Shown piece by piece: positions 27,101 to 34,077 of a stretch of DNA of 64,000 nucleotides (positions within the stretch are counted from its first letter, which is position 1; the number at the start of each line of letters is the position of its first letter). A model generated the notes under the pieces. The model saw only the letters and a program-made list of their open reading frames with translations, made no database searches and had not been told where the DNA came from. The position numbers were made by a program, and so were the translations under genes. Location: assembly GCA_937916405.1 (NCBI GenBank), contig CALFUF010000049.1:1-64000 (forward strand), written 5' to 3'. This stretch comes from an uncultured Prevotella sp. Lineage in GTDB: Bacteria > Bacteroidota > Bacteroidia > Bacteroidales > Bacteroidaceae.

Positions 27101-29904
27101 ATCAAGTGATAGGTGACATTCTGTGCGTCTTGTGCCGTCAGAAGGAAGCGCAACTGGTCGTAGCCGTGAGCATAGGTAGCGTTGCTGAATATCTTCGTGC
27201 CTGTGTTATCACGACCTATGTTATAATAAGTAGTGGAGGCATCCACTCCATCTCCAGTGGCATACATCACTTCATATACACCTGTATAGGTGCTATTCTT
27301 GATGATGAATTTAGTGGCATTTGTTTCTGACGCATCCCAACCTAGTGCTGTATTGTCTTCGGCAGATGCTGTCACGTATTCCGCAGCAAGATTATTCTTT
27401 ATCGTCATTGCGTATGGGTCAGTGCCACCATTTACCCAGAGGAATCTGCTTTCAGAAGCTTCGTCGTTCGTTATAGTTGCCTGACTCTTGATTGTTCCGG
27501 AACTACTGTCGTAATAGATATACTCACCATTCAGACGAACGTTGACTGCATGTTTTCCATCTATATAATTCTTATATTCAGTAGCTACGCCTGATATGTC
27601 GTAACGCACCCAGATGTCTTGAGTCGCGTCTGTGCCATTGTCAGGAGCGTAGGTGATAGCAGAAGAACCAGATGACGCATTGCTTGCACTTGCGTAGAAC
27701 GAAAGTGTTGCACCAGTCATACCTACAAACGGGCTGCGGATAATCTCAGGGATATGTGCGAAGTCAAGTTTTACGCCAGTCTCCTGCGTGACAGTAGCCT
27801 TGGCAGCGATGTCGCCAGCGTCATTTCGCATAATGTGATAGACATAGCTCTTGGTAGGTACATCAATAACTGTCAGACGAGCGGCTTGATTAGCGCCACC
27901 GTAAAGGGCGTAATTACCTGTACCATAGTGCCAGCCAAATACTGTTGTATCATTAAACTTATTCAGTCGGAAACAATCAGAGTAGTTGCCTGTGTTGTCA
28001 TCATATATCATCTCCCATGATGTACCATCACCTTCTATATAATTACCTGTATCATTAATAGTCACGTATTTCAGCGAACCAGCATCGTCAGATGCCTTGC
28101 GTGACACTATTTTCATCTCAAAGGGGTCACCTACGAAGGCGAAGTGACTGTCACGTCCATAGCGGGAGTGACTACTCTTTGTGTGGAAGTTGTAATGATC
28201 TATAGTTCCGCCGCTATCGTTTTTCTTTTCCGCCCATGCTATATACTGTACCTCCTTGTTGGTATAGAAGTTATACCATTTCAAGTCATCGTAGGTGGGA
28301 CTAGGCTTCAAACACGTCTCAAACGGCATGTTGGTTTCATACTTCAGATAGATGACTTTGCGAGTGACACCGTTAATGTCTTCGGTTGTTGTGCAATTGG
28401 TGGCAGCAGTGGCAAAAGTGCTAACGGCACTTGTCAAATTGTCGTCAGAATATGCCCCTTTAAAGGTCACATACTTGCGCTTCAGTGCTTCTGGTATGCA
28501 GGTCATTGGGTCGTCGTCGCCAAAGATGGTACTCATGTCGAGCGTGGCAGATGCGTAATGGCCAAACGGGGTCTTTACTTTATAGACGAAGTGTTCTATG
28601 GCACCTATCTTCACAAGTATGGCATTATCACACTTCTTGGCATCGCTATCAGGAAGTTTGATTTGAGGATTCAAACCGCCATTGGGTTGGAGAAAATAAT
28701 ACTGACCCGCAGGCAAATTGTCCTGAGCTGTAGTTGTGGGCTGGTTGGTCTGACCATTGTAGTTCATCTTTGATGCAACGAATGCATATTCACCTCCATC
28801 GTGATCAAATGATTGCCAGTTTGCTGGCTTGCTTAGGTTTGGATGGTTAATCAGTACAAAGGCACTGACAACTGGTTGTACCTTTGACCCCTCGTTATTG
28901 TCCTTAAAGGTTCCAGGGACTTCTGTTGAGGTGGCTTCTGATGCTGATGTCCATCGCAGGTAATCCTCATTCTGCAGCCACATGTTGTTTTTGATATTAC
29001 CATACAGAATACCTCCATCGGGTTTCTTTTTCAGGTTGTTCTGTGTATAAGTCCAGTTGTCATGCGCATAGGTGTAGCCATTCTGAATAATGATATGATA
29101 AGGGTCGCCGCCTTGCAGCTTGAAGAGGAAGTATAAGTTGGCAGAGGTGACTTTGTTGTCTCCAAAACTTACACCATCCTCTGCTGTAGTTATATTGACA
29201 ATTTTGTCCTCAAACATCTTGACCTTAGTCGTTGTGAAGTATTGAGTCCTGTCGAAAACTGCGTCACCATTGCTTACTTTACTATCCAATGGGGCCGTGA
29301 TACGGTTGCCACGGTCACGGTTATAGGCAAGGAAACGGTCCTTGGAAAGCTGGATGCTGTATCTTTTAGTGCCGTCGAGTTTGAGGCTCTGACCTTTTGG
29401 GGTACAATAGGTAGAACTTAAAGGGTCATAGGTATAGATGACATAGATATGATCTCCATCGGAAACACCAGAACTACTTCCTGCAGTAAGGTCGGGGTCA
29501 TCATCAACTCCGTCCGAATTATCATCTTTTATCTGATACAGATCCAACTTCGTGTTATTGTTGGCATAGACACTCGCTTGCGACGTTTTTGTAATCTTCG
29601 ATGCTGAATAATACTTATACGCAGCATCCTTCAGCAGCGGACTTTTGAAGACCTCGGGCAGTCCAACCGTTGTAGAGGTGCTGGTGCACACCAATGCCTC
29701 GTAGCGATAATTGACCGCGGTATATCTTGTCGAATTGAAATTCCAGTCATGCAGTTTTCCTGCTCCACCAGTCGTGCTGATTGGCAGCGTCAAGATATGG
29801 TATGTCACTGTTGCCGCCCACGCTTCATTCACCATGCCGCCCAAAAGCAACAGGGTCAGCAGGAGGGGGTATATACGGGTATGTCGTCTCTTTATTGTCA
29901 GCAT
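21124..29904 (-). CDS. giant modular secreted protein, putative adhesin
   Basis: 2,926 residues. A signal peptide (MLTIKRRHTRIYPLLLTLLLL, cleavage near AWA) is followed by about eight copies of a roughly 300-residue module. Each module has an SP(L/F) block (FKSPLL, IRSPFV, YRSPLV, YDSPMV, LMSPLA, IRSPLL), a V.Y strand (IYVIYTYDP, DIWVRYD, DIYVTYD, NVFVRYNYDP, DVYVRYTDYDP) and a DPY block (GDPYHI, TDPYAM, NDPYHV, FDPYNI, PDPYAM, NDPYAI, GDPYGF). I do not recognise this module. The end DLMGRKV...GIYILNGKKFRH resembles Bacteroidetes C-terminal sorting tails. It follows the ATPase-nuclease and fimbrillin-like genes on the same strand. Confidence 0.85.
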   Translation of the reverse strand: MLTIKRRHTRIYPLLLTLLLLGGMVNEAWAATVTYHILTLPISTTGGAGKLHDWNFNSTRYTAVNYRYEALVCTSTSTTVGLPEVFKSPLLKDAAYKYYSASKITKTSQASVYANNNTKLDLYQIKDDNSDGVDDDPDLTAGSSSGVSDGDHIYVIYTYDPLSSTYCTPKGQSLKLDGTKRYSIQLSKDRFLAYNRDRGNRITAPLDSKVSNGDAVFDRTQYFTTTKVKMFEDKIVNITTAEDGVSFGDNKVTSANLYFLFKLQGGDPYHIIIQNGYTYAHDNWTYTQNNLKKKPDGGILYGNIKNNMWLQNEDYLRWTSASEATSTEVPGTFKDNNEGSKVQPVVSAFVLINHPNLSKPANWQSFDHDGGEYAFVASKMNYNGQTNQPTTTAQDNLPAGQYYFLQPNGGLNPQIKLPDSDAKKCDNAILVKIGAIEHFVYKVKTPFGHYASATLDMSTIFGDDDPMTCIPEALKRKYVTFKGAYSDDNLTSAVSTFATAATNCTTTEDINGVTRKVIYLKYETNMPFETCLKPSPTYDDLKWYNFYTNKEVQYIAWAEKKNDSGGTIDHYNFHTKSSHSRYGRDSHFAFVGDPFEMKIVSRKASDDAGSLKYVTINDTGNYIEGDGTSWEMIYDDNTGNYSDCFRLNKFNDTTVFGWHYGTGNYALYGGANQAARLTVIDVPTKSYVYHIMRNDAGDIAAKATVTQETGVKLDFAHIPEIIRSPFVGMTGATLSFYASASNASSGSSAITYAPDNGTDATQDIWVRYDISGVATEYKNYIDGKHAVNVRLNGEYIYYDSSSGTIKSQATITNDEASESRFLWVNGGTDPYAMTIKNNLAAEYVTASAEDNTALGWDASETNATKFIIKNSTYTGVYEVMYATGDGVDASTTYYNIGRDNTGTKIFSNATYAHGYDQLRFLLTAQDAQNVTYHLIDKAGTDLLQVVARQSSSDTPMFPTDYRSPLVATYHYWLSSNFDIADSKYTLKTSQSELSSVGANNDIYVTYDTSDAYDLQNKKIMYLLKYDMGDTFKQENGSDGLSSVAQKAIYPYCNGDCNFFVYGQEQFDIQQQGAASTRTRWAWFLESANNDPYHVKICSRQTETYNNDQARAYFHTYVETYGGTKHLVTTLAWPGVSGVLGTEYMVLGTTGQFRLVTTNTVAIDLNDDGDTADEGESNERRTVTSFEQYWKTWDTIRKKVLGDSGAKESQSDPSTVPATPLTPTVSAVGMDSNRTYLETSTTALPAGMGWHSYEQWAYGKRWNGYNVSGAKSKGWEPIEHWYQTVNMGEGYFDLVPITIDPALILLDQHGWEIMRKPLPSSEDDPDLEAKHAALRVYDSPMVKEYHFWTKTSKRTGFHQYYNLSQPVSEGGVNFSSTSLGDLPPVDATNVKDAKGNILDQYVTYVVKDEYVQSLGEPFLIQQGSHFASATDASTLKNDNDVPATGGMSKYIIDNITTLTDGTKNNELWTLKPNADIDIEMGYLDATKFPEGYAHDWTNDYTVTDFSASGFDPYNIQISSVAHTSSYFVTNATKAEIDEGAIVGDGTTNSLGTKAAVSTTFTGGMDNRTLQMTNATFMAVQDENGNMQLMPRFDHTKRMKDFTELVASTDPNIANSYTYLYRPLVYNYRIIDNDGKSSISYQSGGDLIPSIPSHLMSPLAKDFVFYKGYTYDSGSKIYDGTTRSEIAESLAGAGLAESTNNVFVRYNYDPDADDLGILKGKWLTMKLNNHDMQYTTVSTTAGIYYGEADSSTKPDPVDNDDKKWQWKFLASPQSDPDPYAMHIYNRQKGSEALINDKSPRFVVLSYPDGGYAFASAEENDYTFKFLQGKDATDKDARMSPENSFTSTSGTFTSNGIKNQILLFDDVQHTYTYYVYTNGTNGSNDVKYGSLAVSATQTQSAAEENDFVPVLPEEIRSPLLNIDQFLYYGAVADMGNSAKKLTNLYGLYEDDVYVRYTDYDPLETEYKVPNVKAVVDSKVARDGSSNDAALDISGELVYNIIWYNDNMMQSTDNSAISDGGSHALDGAAAYVWQFEGNDPYAIKIKHKNAEKYADGTATLNATATTFMLLPSSDGWQYGVLAKTGDSRHQLSGYGQTLADTEAATPETPTKFIIFGLSTHKVIYHLVIQNIGSSVSIPYRATKDGSETTTSISISGSTKRDLTTTTTVTGDTYQLGSTINGLNYCVDNGHVTLGAPLAVPAALERPNCKYFYYVEGVYTDEDCDRSQSSHVHELDVQYRGLQITKMGKEPELVGSTVRINVVYEFNDGLTETNNGSHFVTNATGTEWYSFETSDDTPYLAHYTYKNAKLSGVAGRVGHYTNDFLWSPVGDPYGFVMYNRYVYKNGGHTDYVMTTSSTPAVDADLVVQEDTDSDRPVYELLPGNTDGYFKVQTLTAAGGTPLYLDNNAGVMTLKASTSTEWTFGLSDPLLDPYYLGAGNVGGLNPTGKAAYDEAADLMAKQAIVYNDVNIVQFTPGYYRLFNEPNSSGITTPRYLSGYTHKIELTAGESSTAIPMHFYEMKGVNTTFEVLGSGFTTSSATHGVIPITGPEYDPASIFYITGSSSGATMQTQGLYVNGAAMTESPGSATSFIIDDLGGAVVTLRNASDRATASYLNYNQETYKYDAKFTPNIGIADETKWCMEPANTLGLYIETHSGGEEAVLTDLWYYSSYCVPFDLLIADKDGDDAAHSSNAYTCVESDSPWNTTMLHPKPIGNYNTGTYADNDYFVPAGTPVLFSTKRATSYIKATIPTPSPSTPITTIFSAEYLEQLLPGWDNEKRVYVFGPKMDGNITLNTSTGEISAVLPSLGNTNVGFYLNANPNKELGMTKASWTRHNYYVLHNKIYYRETGSGSREMSMRGIQFVPVIFGDEEGGELPGEEEEDSSEGVTFQGDGCIYDLMGRKVATRQQVEDGSWRLLRPGIYILNGKKFRH

Positions 29905-29934
29905 CTGTAGTAGTTCTCAGTTTTCATTCATTAC

Positions 29935-29990
29935 ATCTTACTTCATCCATCTCACATCATCCATCACTCACTTCTCACCTCTCACCTCAA
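29935..29990. repeat. degenerate heptanucleotide array (atcatcc/acctctc)
   Basis: Eight 7-base units grade from atcttac and ttcatcc to acctctc and acctcaa. The array covers the 3' end of the ATPase-nuclease gene, including its stop, and most of the gap before the giant protein. Confidence 0.65.
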
Positions 29991-31545
29991 TCCTACAGTC
30001 ATGAGCCTTGGTCTCGCGGTTGTAGTTGATGCCAACCAACAACAAGCGGTTAGCGTATGGAGCCACCTTGGCAGGATACTGCTTGCGCTTGATCTGGTCG
30101 ATGGCGGCATCAGCATCCTTGTTATATTTCAATTCCACGACGATGGCAGGTGAGTCTACATTCTTGCGAGGAATAAGCACGATATCCGCAAAGCCCTTAC
30201 CCGTAGGCAACTCACGATGTACGATATAGTCGTTCTTCGCATAGTAATAGGCAAGACTCAGCACACATGCCAGCGAGTTCTCGTTGTTGTACGAGAGGAT
30301 GCTGGTATTCTCGTCGTGTACTGTCTCGATGGCACGAGCCACAGCATCGCTATCGCCTGCCAGTGTATCGGCAAGGAGCTGTTCTGACTGCTGCAGGGCA
30401 TTCACTACCGGACTCCAGTTGTTGCTTTCTATGGCATTCGCCATTTCGCCTCCCACCTCCTTGTTAGGGATATAGCACTCGTCCTTGCGCCAGTCATAGC
30501 CCAAGTAACCCAAGTGGATAAGTACTGTCAAGGCATCGTCTTTGCTACGGATGACGGACATATCATTCTGGAACTTAGTCGGATTGACCTTGCTGCGTCC
30601 GCCTGCCAGCATATAGATAATGTCGTCTTTCAGACCCTCAAAGTTCATGTTGATGTAATTGGTTACAGCATCGACAGCACCAGTGGTTGCCCAATAACTG
30701 CGGCAGCGACCTGTGTCTATCGCCTGCATAACAGAGTTCGGGTTGAACATCGACAGTTCGTCACCTATCTGGTAACCGTCATACCATTTCACCATCTCGT
30801 CGAAGTCCATCTGGTATTTCTCTGCAAGCATCCTCACCTCTTCCTTGGTAAATCCGAAAAACTGAGCCATCCTGCGAGGCTCCACCATCGAATACTCGAT
30901 GAAGTTATTCAGAGCCGACTCTGTCTTGTATTTCTTCACGGGTAGGATTCCTGTCATATAGACTCCGGCGAATACCCGTGCCGACATTCCTGCCTTAAAC
31001 ATACGTCGCAGCCAGTTGACATAGGCATCCATTGCGGTAGTTCCAGGTTTGAACTCGCGACAGATGGCATCCCACTCGTCGATGATAAAGATAAAAGTCT
31101 CGTTAGTCTTGGCATTGATGCGGATGAGCAACGCCATCAAGTCGTCCTCTTCCTTCACTGGTACGTCGGGGTAAGCCTCGTGGATGTCTGCCTTCATCTC
31201 TTCATTGATGTGCTGCATGATGGTGTCATCCTTGAAGCGCGTTACAAAGTCACTGACATCCAGATAAATGACAGGATATTTGTTCAGATGCTTCTCAAAC
31301 TGCGGGTCACTGGCAATTCTCAGGTCAGCAAACAGTTGGCGAGAGTCGCACGACTGGTCGTAGTAGGCACACAGCATCTTTGCCGCCATCGACTTACCGA
31401 AGCGGCGGCAGCGCGTGACGCAACTGAAACTACGTTCCGTGAACAGCGTCGAGTTGACAACGCTGATAAGTTCCGATTTGTCAACATACTCGCTGTTGCG
31501 AGCCCTCACAAATCCTGCGTTTCCTGTATTTATATATATTCCCAT
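29968..31545 (-). CDS. AAA-ATPase-like protein with PD-(D/E)XK domain (AAA-ATPase_like/DUF1703)
   Basis: 525 residues from ATG 31545 (MGIYINTGNAGF). The earlier frame to 31578 is coded by the flanking heptamer array and is rejected. RCRRFGKSMAA is the degenerate P-loop of PF09820, IFIIDEWDA the Walker B, and GFADIVLIP...IVVELKYNK the nuclease-like D-ELK core of PF08011. The family is greatly expanded in Prevotella and has no settled function. It lies between a fimbrillin-like gene and the giant protein, with heptamer arrays at both ends. Confidence 0.85.
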   Translation of the reverse strand: MGIYINTGNAGFVRARNSEYVDKSELISVVNSTLFTERSFSCVTRCRRFGKSMAAKMLCAYYDQSCDSRQLFADLRIASDPQFEKHLNKYPVIYLDVSDFVTRFKDDTIMQHINEEMKADIHEAYPDVPVKEEDDLMALLIRINAKTNETFIFIIDEWDAICREFKPGTTAMDAYVNWLRRMFKAGMSARVFAGVYMTGILPVKKYKTESALNNFIEYSMVEPRRMAQFFGFTKEEVRMLAEKYQMDFDEMVKWYDGYQIGDELSMFNPNSVMQAIDTGRCRSYWATTGAVDAVTNYINMNFEGLKDDIIYMLAGGRSKVNPTKFQNDMSVIRSKDDALTVLIHLGYLGYDWRKDECYIPNKEVGGEMANAIESNNWSPVVNALQQSEQLLADTLAGDSDAVARAIETVHDENTSILSYNNENSLACVLSLAYYYAKNDYIVHRELPTGKGFADIVLIPRKNVDSPAIVVELKYNKDADAAIDQIKRKQYPAKVAPYANRLLLVGINYNRETKAHDCRIEVRGEK

Positions 31546-31563
31546 CTTACTTCTTACATCTTT

Positions 31564-31598
31564 CTCACCTCTTACCACTCACCTCTCACTTCTCACCA
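31564..31598. repeat. heptanucleotide array (ctcacct)
   Basis: Five 7-base units: ctcacct, cttacca, ctcacct, ctcactt, ctcacca. The stop codon of the fimbrillin-like gene (31595..31593) is inside the array. Confidence 0.7.
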
Positions 31599-32525
31599 CT
31601 GTTCCGTAAACTTCGATATGTTCACTATCAAGTCGTCTGGTGAGATGGTGAAGGTATAAGTATAGCTATAACCAGGCTCCCAATCAGTGGGGACGGTGGT
31701 GGTCAGCGTATGCTCCACAGAGGTGTCCCCCCAGTCATTCCAACTGGCATTGACCTCTATCTCTCCAGCCCATGACTGGGGGATGACAAGGTAGTAGGTA
31801 GGTGACGCTGCACCATTTACGTCAAGTGAAGTGACCGTAAGGTCAGTATTGTCACCTGTGGTTGTCCATTGGGGCGATGCCGCCTCACTGTATGAGCCAT
31901 TGTTCTTGATATTCTTGAACTTGATGGAATAGGAAGTAATGGCTGAATGGTCATAATTAGCCCATTGCATATTGATGCGGGCAAAGGGGTGTTGGAAATT
32001 CAGTGTTACACCTGTAGTACCCTGATTTGCTTTGTTCTGTCCTGTCTTAACAGCATATATGAACTCTGTCGCAGTAGTCATGACAAGATTGGTGCATGTA
32101 AACGCCACGTTATGGTCTGCTGTATAGGTTGGACCTGTTATATACTCTGGTGTCGTTGCCGGCATATACGCAAAGAAGTCGAGGTTTCCTGTTGCGGGCC
32201 AGTAGTGCTTACCGTCGCTCCATTCCCATTTATCGTTTTCCCAGTTAACGGTCGTTGGACTGATGTATGCCGTAGTGGTGTTTTCTGTATATACGCCACA
32301 GGTGAACGAGCCTTCTGTCTGTAGTGAAGTGGCATTATCAAACGTGGTGGCTCGCATACCCTCCATGAAGTTCCATGCCGTAGCATTGAGCTTGATCTCT
32401 TCCTTCTCGTCGGTAGGGACGGGAGAAACGGGAGGGTCTGAAGGGTCGTCACTGCCACTGGAACATGCCGTCAACAGGCATGTTAATGCCAGCAGAAAGT
32501 ATCCGATATATCTATTTCGTTTCAT
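31593..32525 (-). CDS. fimbrillin-like lipoprotein (Mfa_like_1)
   Basis: About 310 residues from ATG 32525. The lipobox LTACSS follows a short hydrophobic segment (YFLLALTCLL), so it is lipidated and exported. The body (WNFMEGMRATTFD, GKHYWPATGNLDFFAYMP, NFQHPFARINMQW) is typical of the Bacteroidales fimbrillin superfamily; the HPFARI block recurs in Mfa_like_1 members. Starts at TTG 32546 and ATG 32537 lie within or at the promoter's -7 box and are less likely. It is probably a fimbrial subunit or surface lipoprotein paired with the giant protein downstream. Confidence 0.8.
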   Translation of the reverse strand: MKRNRYIGYFLLALTCLLTACSSGSDDPSDPPVSPVPTDEKEEIKLNATAWNFMEGMRATTFDNATSLQTEGSFTCGVYTENTTTAYISPTTVNWENDKWEWSDGKHYWPATGNLDFFAYMPATTPEYITGPTYTADHNVAFTCTNLVMTTATEFIYAVKTGQNKANQGTTGVTLNFQHPFARINMQWANYDHSAITSYSIKFKNIKNNGSYSEAASPQWTTTGDNTDLTVTSLDVNGAASPTYYLVIPQSWAGEIEVNASWNDWGDTSVEHTLTTTVPTDWEPGYSYTYTFTISPDDLIVNISKFTEQW

Positions 32526-32541
32526 TTTATGTTTCATAAAA

Positions 32542-32595
32542 TGCAAAAGTAAGGATTTTTAGGGAAAACACCAAACTTTTCCCCAATTTTATTCC
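32542..32595. repeat. 54-bp direct repeat, copy A, carrying the fimbrillin-like gene's promoter
   Basis: Identical over 54 bases to 33163-33216. On the minus strand it holds TTTG-N20-TACTTTTG (TACTTTTG at 32551..32544), which drives the fimbrillin-like gene. Confidence 0.9.
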
Positions 32596-32891
32596 TATCC
32601 GTGCATGTTCTGAGCATGGCAGGCATCATGTATAATGATAGTGCTTCCATCTATAGAATATGCGAAATACCAATTACCTGCATGAGCCATAAACCATTTT
32701 TGCCATCGCTCAACAGTTGGTCTTCTACGCTGAAAAGTCACCTCAATGCCATAGATATTGTCAACAGTGTTGTTCACATATCTGAGCATGTCGTCATAAG
32801 AATATGTATTGGGATATTTCAAGCACACATTTCTGTAGAATGAACGTACTTTCCTGACGGCAAGAGGTTTGATAATATACTTATATTGCAT
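32595..32891 (-). CDS. RelE/ParE-like toxin
   Basis: 98 residues: YIIKPLAVRKVRSFYRNV at the start and GNWYFAYSIDGSTIIIHDACHAQNMHG at the end have the beta-alpha-alpha-beta pattern of RelE/ParE toxins. Catalytic residues cannot be fixed by eye. It overlaps the upstream antitoxin by 11 bp, and its stop touches repeat copy A. The assignment rests on fold-like pattern and operon form. Confidence 0.6.
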   Translation of the reverse strand: MQYKYIIKPLAVRKVRSFYRNVCLKYPNTYSYDDMLRYVNNTVDNIYGIEVTFQRRRPTVERWQKWFMAHAGNWYFAYSIDGSTIIIHDACHAQNMHG

Positions 32892-33138
32892 CTTTTACAC
32901 CATAAATTTCCTTGAGGTCACCAATTAGCAACATCCTCAATTCCTCTGGTGTGTAATTCTCTTTTTCAAGAGGCATCTCCATCTCGTCAATCTCAAATAA
33001 AGAATTGTCAGAATAGTCAATGTCCATCTCCTCTGGAGCATTCAGTTGCTCAAACAGCCCAGTACGAAGCAGAGCAGCCAATTTCTCGGCAGCAACTTTA
33101 TTGTTTTCGTTATAAGATAAAGTAACTACACACATCAT
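32881..33138 (-). CDS. antitoxin-like protein, partner of the RelE-like toxin
   Basis: 85 residues, acidic in the second half (EEMDIDYSDNSLFEIDEMEMPLEKENYTPEELRMLLIGDLKEIY). The N-terminus VTLSYNENNKVAAEKLAALLRTG resembles short antitoxins of Bacteroidales RelE pairs. The start ATG 33138 follows GGGAGAG. It is transcribed from promoter copy B at 33163-33216. Confidence 0.6.
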   Translation of the reverse strand: MMCVVTLSYNENNKVAAEKLAALLRTGLFEQLNAPEEMDIDYSDNSLFEIDEMEMPLEKENYTPEELRMLLIGDLKEIYGVKDAI

Positions 33139-33162
33139 CTCTCCCTTTTAAATGATTGCATT

Positions 33163-33216
33163 TGCAAAAGTAAGGATTTTTAGGGAAAACACCAAACTTT
33201 TCCCCAATTTTATTCC
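33163..33216. repeat. 54-bp direct repeat, copy B, carrying the toxin-antitoxin promoter
   Basis: Exact copy of 32542-32595, with TTTG-N20-TACTTTTG on the minus strand, 25 bases above the antitoxin start. Confidence 0.9.
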
Positions 33217-33239
33217 AAAACACAGATCAGCAAAAAGCC

Positions 33240-33411
33240 CTTACACTTACAGTACTTACAGTTACATTTTTAGTGAAAATCGCAGGGTATTACGTTATAC
33301 TATATATATAATATATATATTATATATATAGTATATATTTATACGTAATTTATGCGCGTTTTTGTTTTTCTCTTTATTGCAAACTTTAACTGTAAGAACT
33401 GTAAGTGTAAG
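33240..33411. repeat. nested palindrome with AT-rich core
   Basis: Outer arms of 25 bases (33240-33264 and 33387-33411) pair with one mismatch. Inside, attacgt/acgtaat (33289-33295, 33343-33349) pair, and 33299-33332 is a perfect 34-base palindrome of AT. The whole could extrude as a cruciform. Confidence 0.75.
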
Positions 33412-33414
33412 ACA

Positions 33415-33633
33415 CTCAACTTCCGCAAGCTTTTGCTTGCTACAGTTAAAGAGGTGAGTGGTGAGAGGTGAGTGGTGAGAGGTGAGAGGTGAGAGGTGAG
33501 TGGTAAGAGGTAAGAGGTGAGAGATATGATGGTAAATCAAGTAATGAGTGAGCAAATAATCAAAAGAAGAGGTAATCTCTCACCTCTCACCTCTTACCTC
33601 TCACCTCTGAAGATTGAGAATGCGAAACTTGAA
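33415..33633. mobile_element. MITE-like element, copy 2
   Basis: 219 bp with terminal inverted repeats CTCAACTTCCGCA and TGCGAAACTTGAA. It contains ten plus-strand units of agaggtg (33450-33519) and four inverted units, ctctcac (33577-33604). The left end matches copy 1 at 16305. Confidence 0.55.
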
Positions 33634-33634
33634 G

Positions 33635-33729
33635 ATAGGACTTTACGTCGCTTCCGATAAAGGTTTAGGGGGTAAAAGTCTTATCCTTTAGGGGGTATAA
33701 CCTTTATCGAAAGCGATGTAAAGTCCTAT
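33635..33729. repeat. 95-bp element with 31-bp inverted repeat
   Basis: Arms 33635-33665 and 33699-33729 match at 29 of 31 positions. The loop contains tttaggggg twice. No T tract follows, so it is not an ordinary terminator. Confidence 0.75.
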
Positions 33730-33750
33730 GGAAAGCGAGGTGAAACTATA

Positions 33751-33911
33751 AGAGGTGAGAGGTGAGAGGTGAGAGGTGAGTGGTGAGAGGTGAGAGGTGA
33801 GAGGTAAGGGATGAGAGGTGAGAGGTAAGGGATAAGAGGTGAGAGGTGAGTGGTAAGAGGTGAGAGGTGAGAGGTGTGTGGTGAGTGGTGAGAGGTGAGA
33901 GGTAAGAGGTG
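33751..33911. repeat. 23-unit heptanucleotide array (agaggtg)
   Basis: 161 bases of uninterrupted 7-base periodicity; most units are agaggtg, with agtggtg, agaggta, agggatg and tgtggtg variants. It is the longest such array in the window. Confidence 0.9.
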
Positions 33912-33994
33912 AGGGAAATGTTAAAATGAAAATTTGGGGAATCAAAAGTGTAAATTTCGGGTGCCGATTTCATGGTCACCTCGACAAGAATGAC

Positions 33995-34002
33995 TATCTT
34001 TG
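33995..34002 (+). promoter_or_regulatory. -7 box TATCTTTG for the HU-like gene
   Basis: TATCTTTG 76 bases before the ATG at 34078; no clean TTTG 20 bases upstream. Confidence 0.5.
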
Positions 34003-34077
34003 CAGTGTCAATCAGAAGTTGCAACAACGAAAGACACACAATCAATCAAAATCATTAAACCTTAAAAATTTAAAACT

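Larger units (their letters stand above)
33217..34077. other. long non-coding block of palindromes and heptamer arrays
   Basis: No gene is credible here; minus-strand frames through 33295-34045 are translations of simple repeats (SPLTSHL). It holds a nested palindrome, a MITE-like element, a 95-bp hairpin and a 23-unit heptamer array, listed separately, and then the HU promoter region. Confidence 0.75.

Noticed and set aside
33450..33604. CRISPR array
   Set aside because: Repeats are 7 bp with no spacers, and no cas genes are present.
33295..34045. Minus-strand frames rich in SPLTSHL
   Set aside because: Translations of the heptamer array; every frame of a 7-bp repeat gives a 7-residue periodic peptide. 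No start signals or family match.
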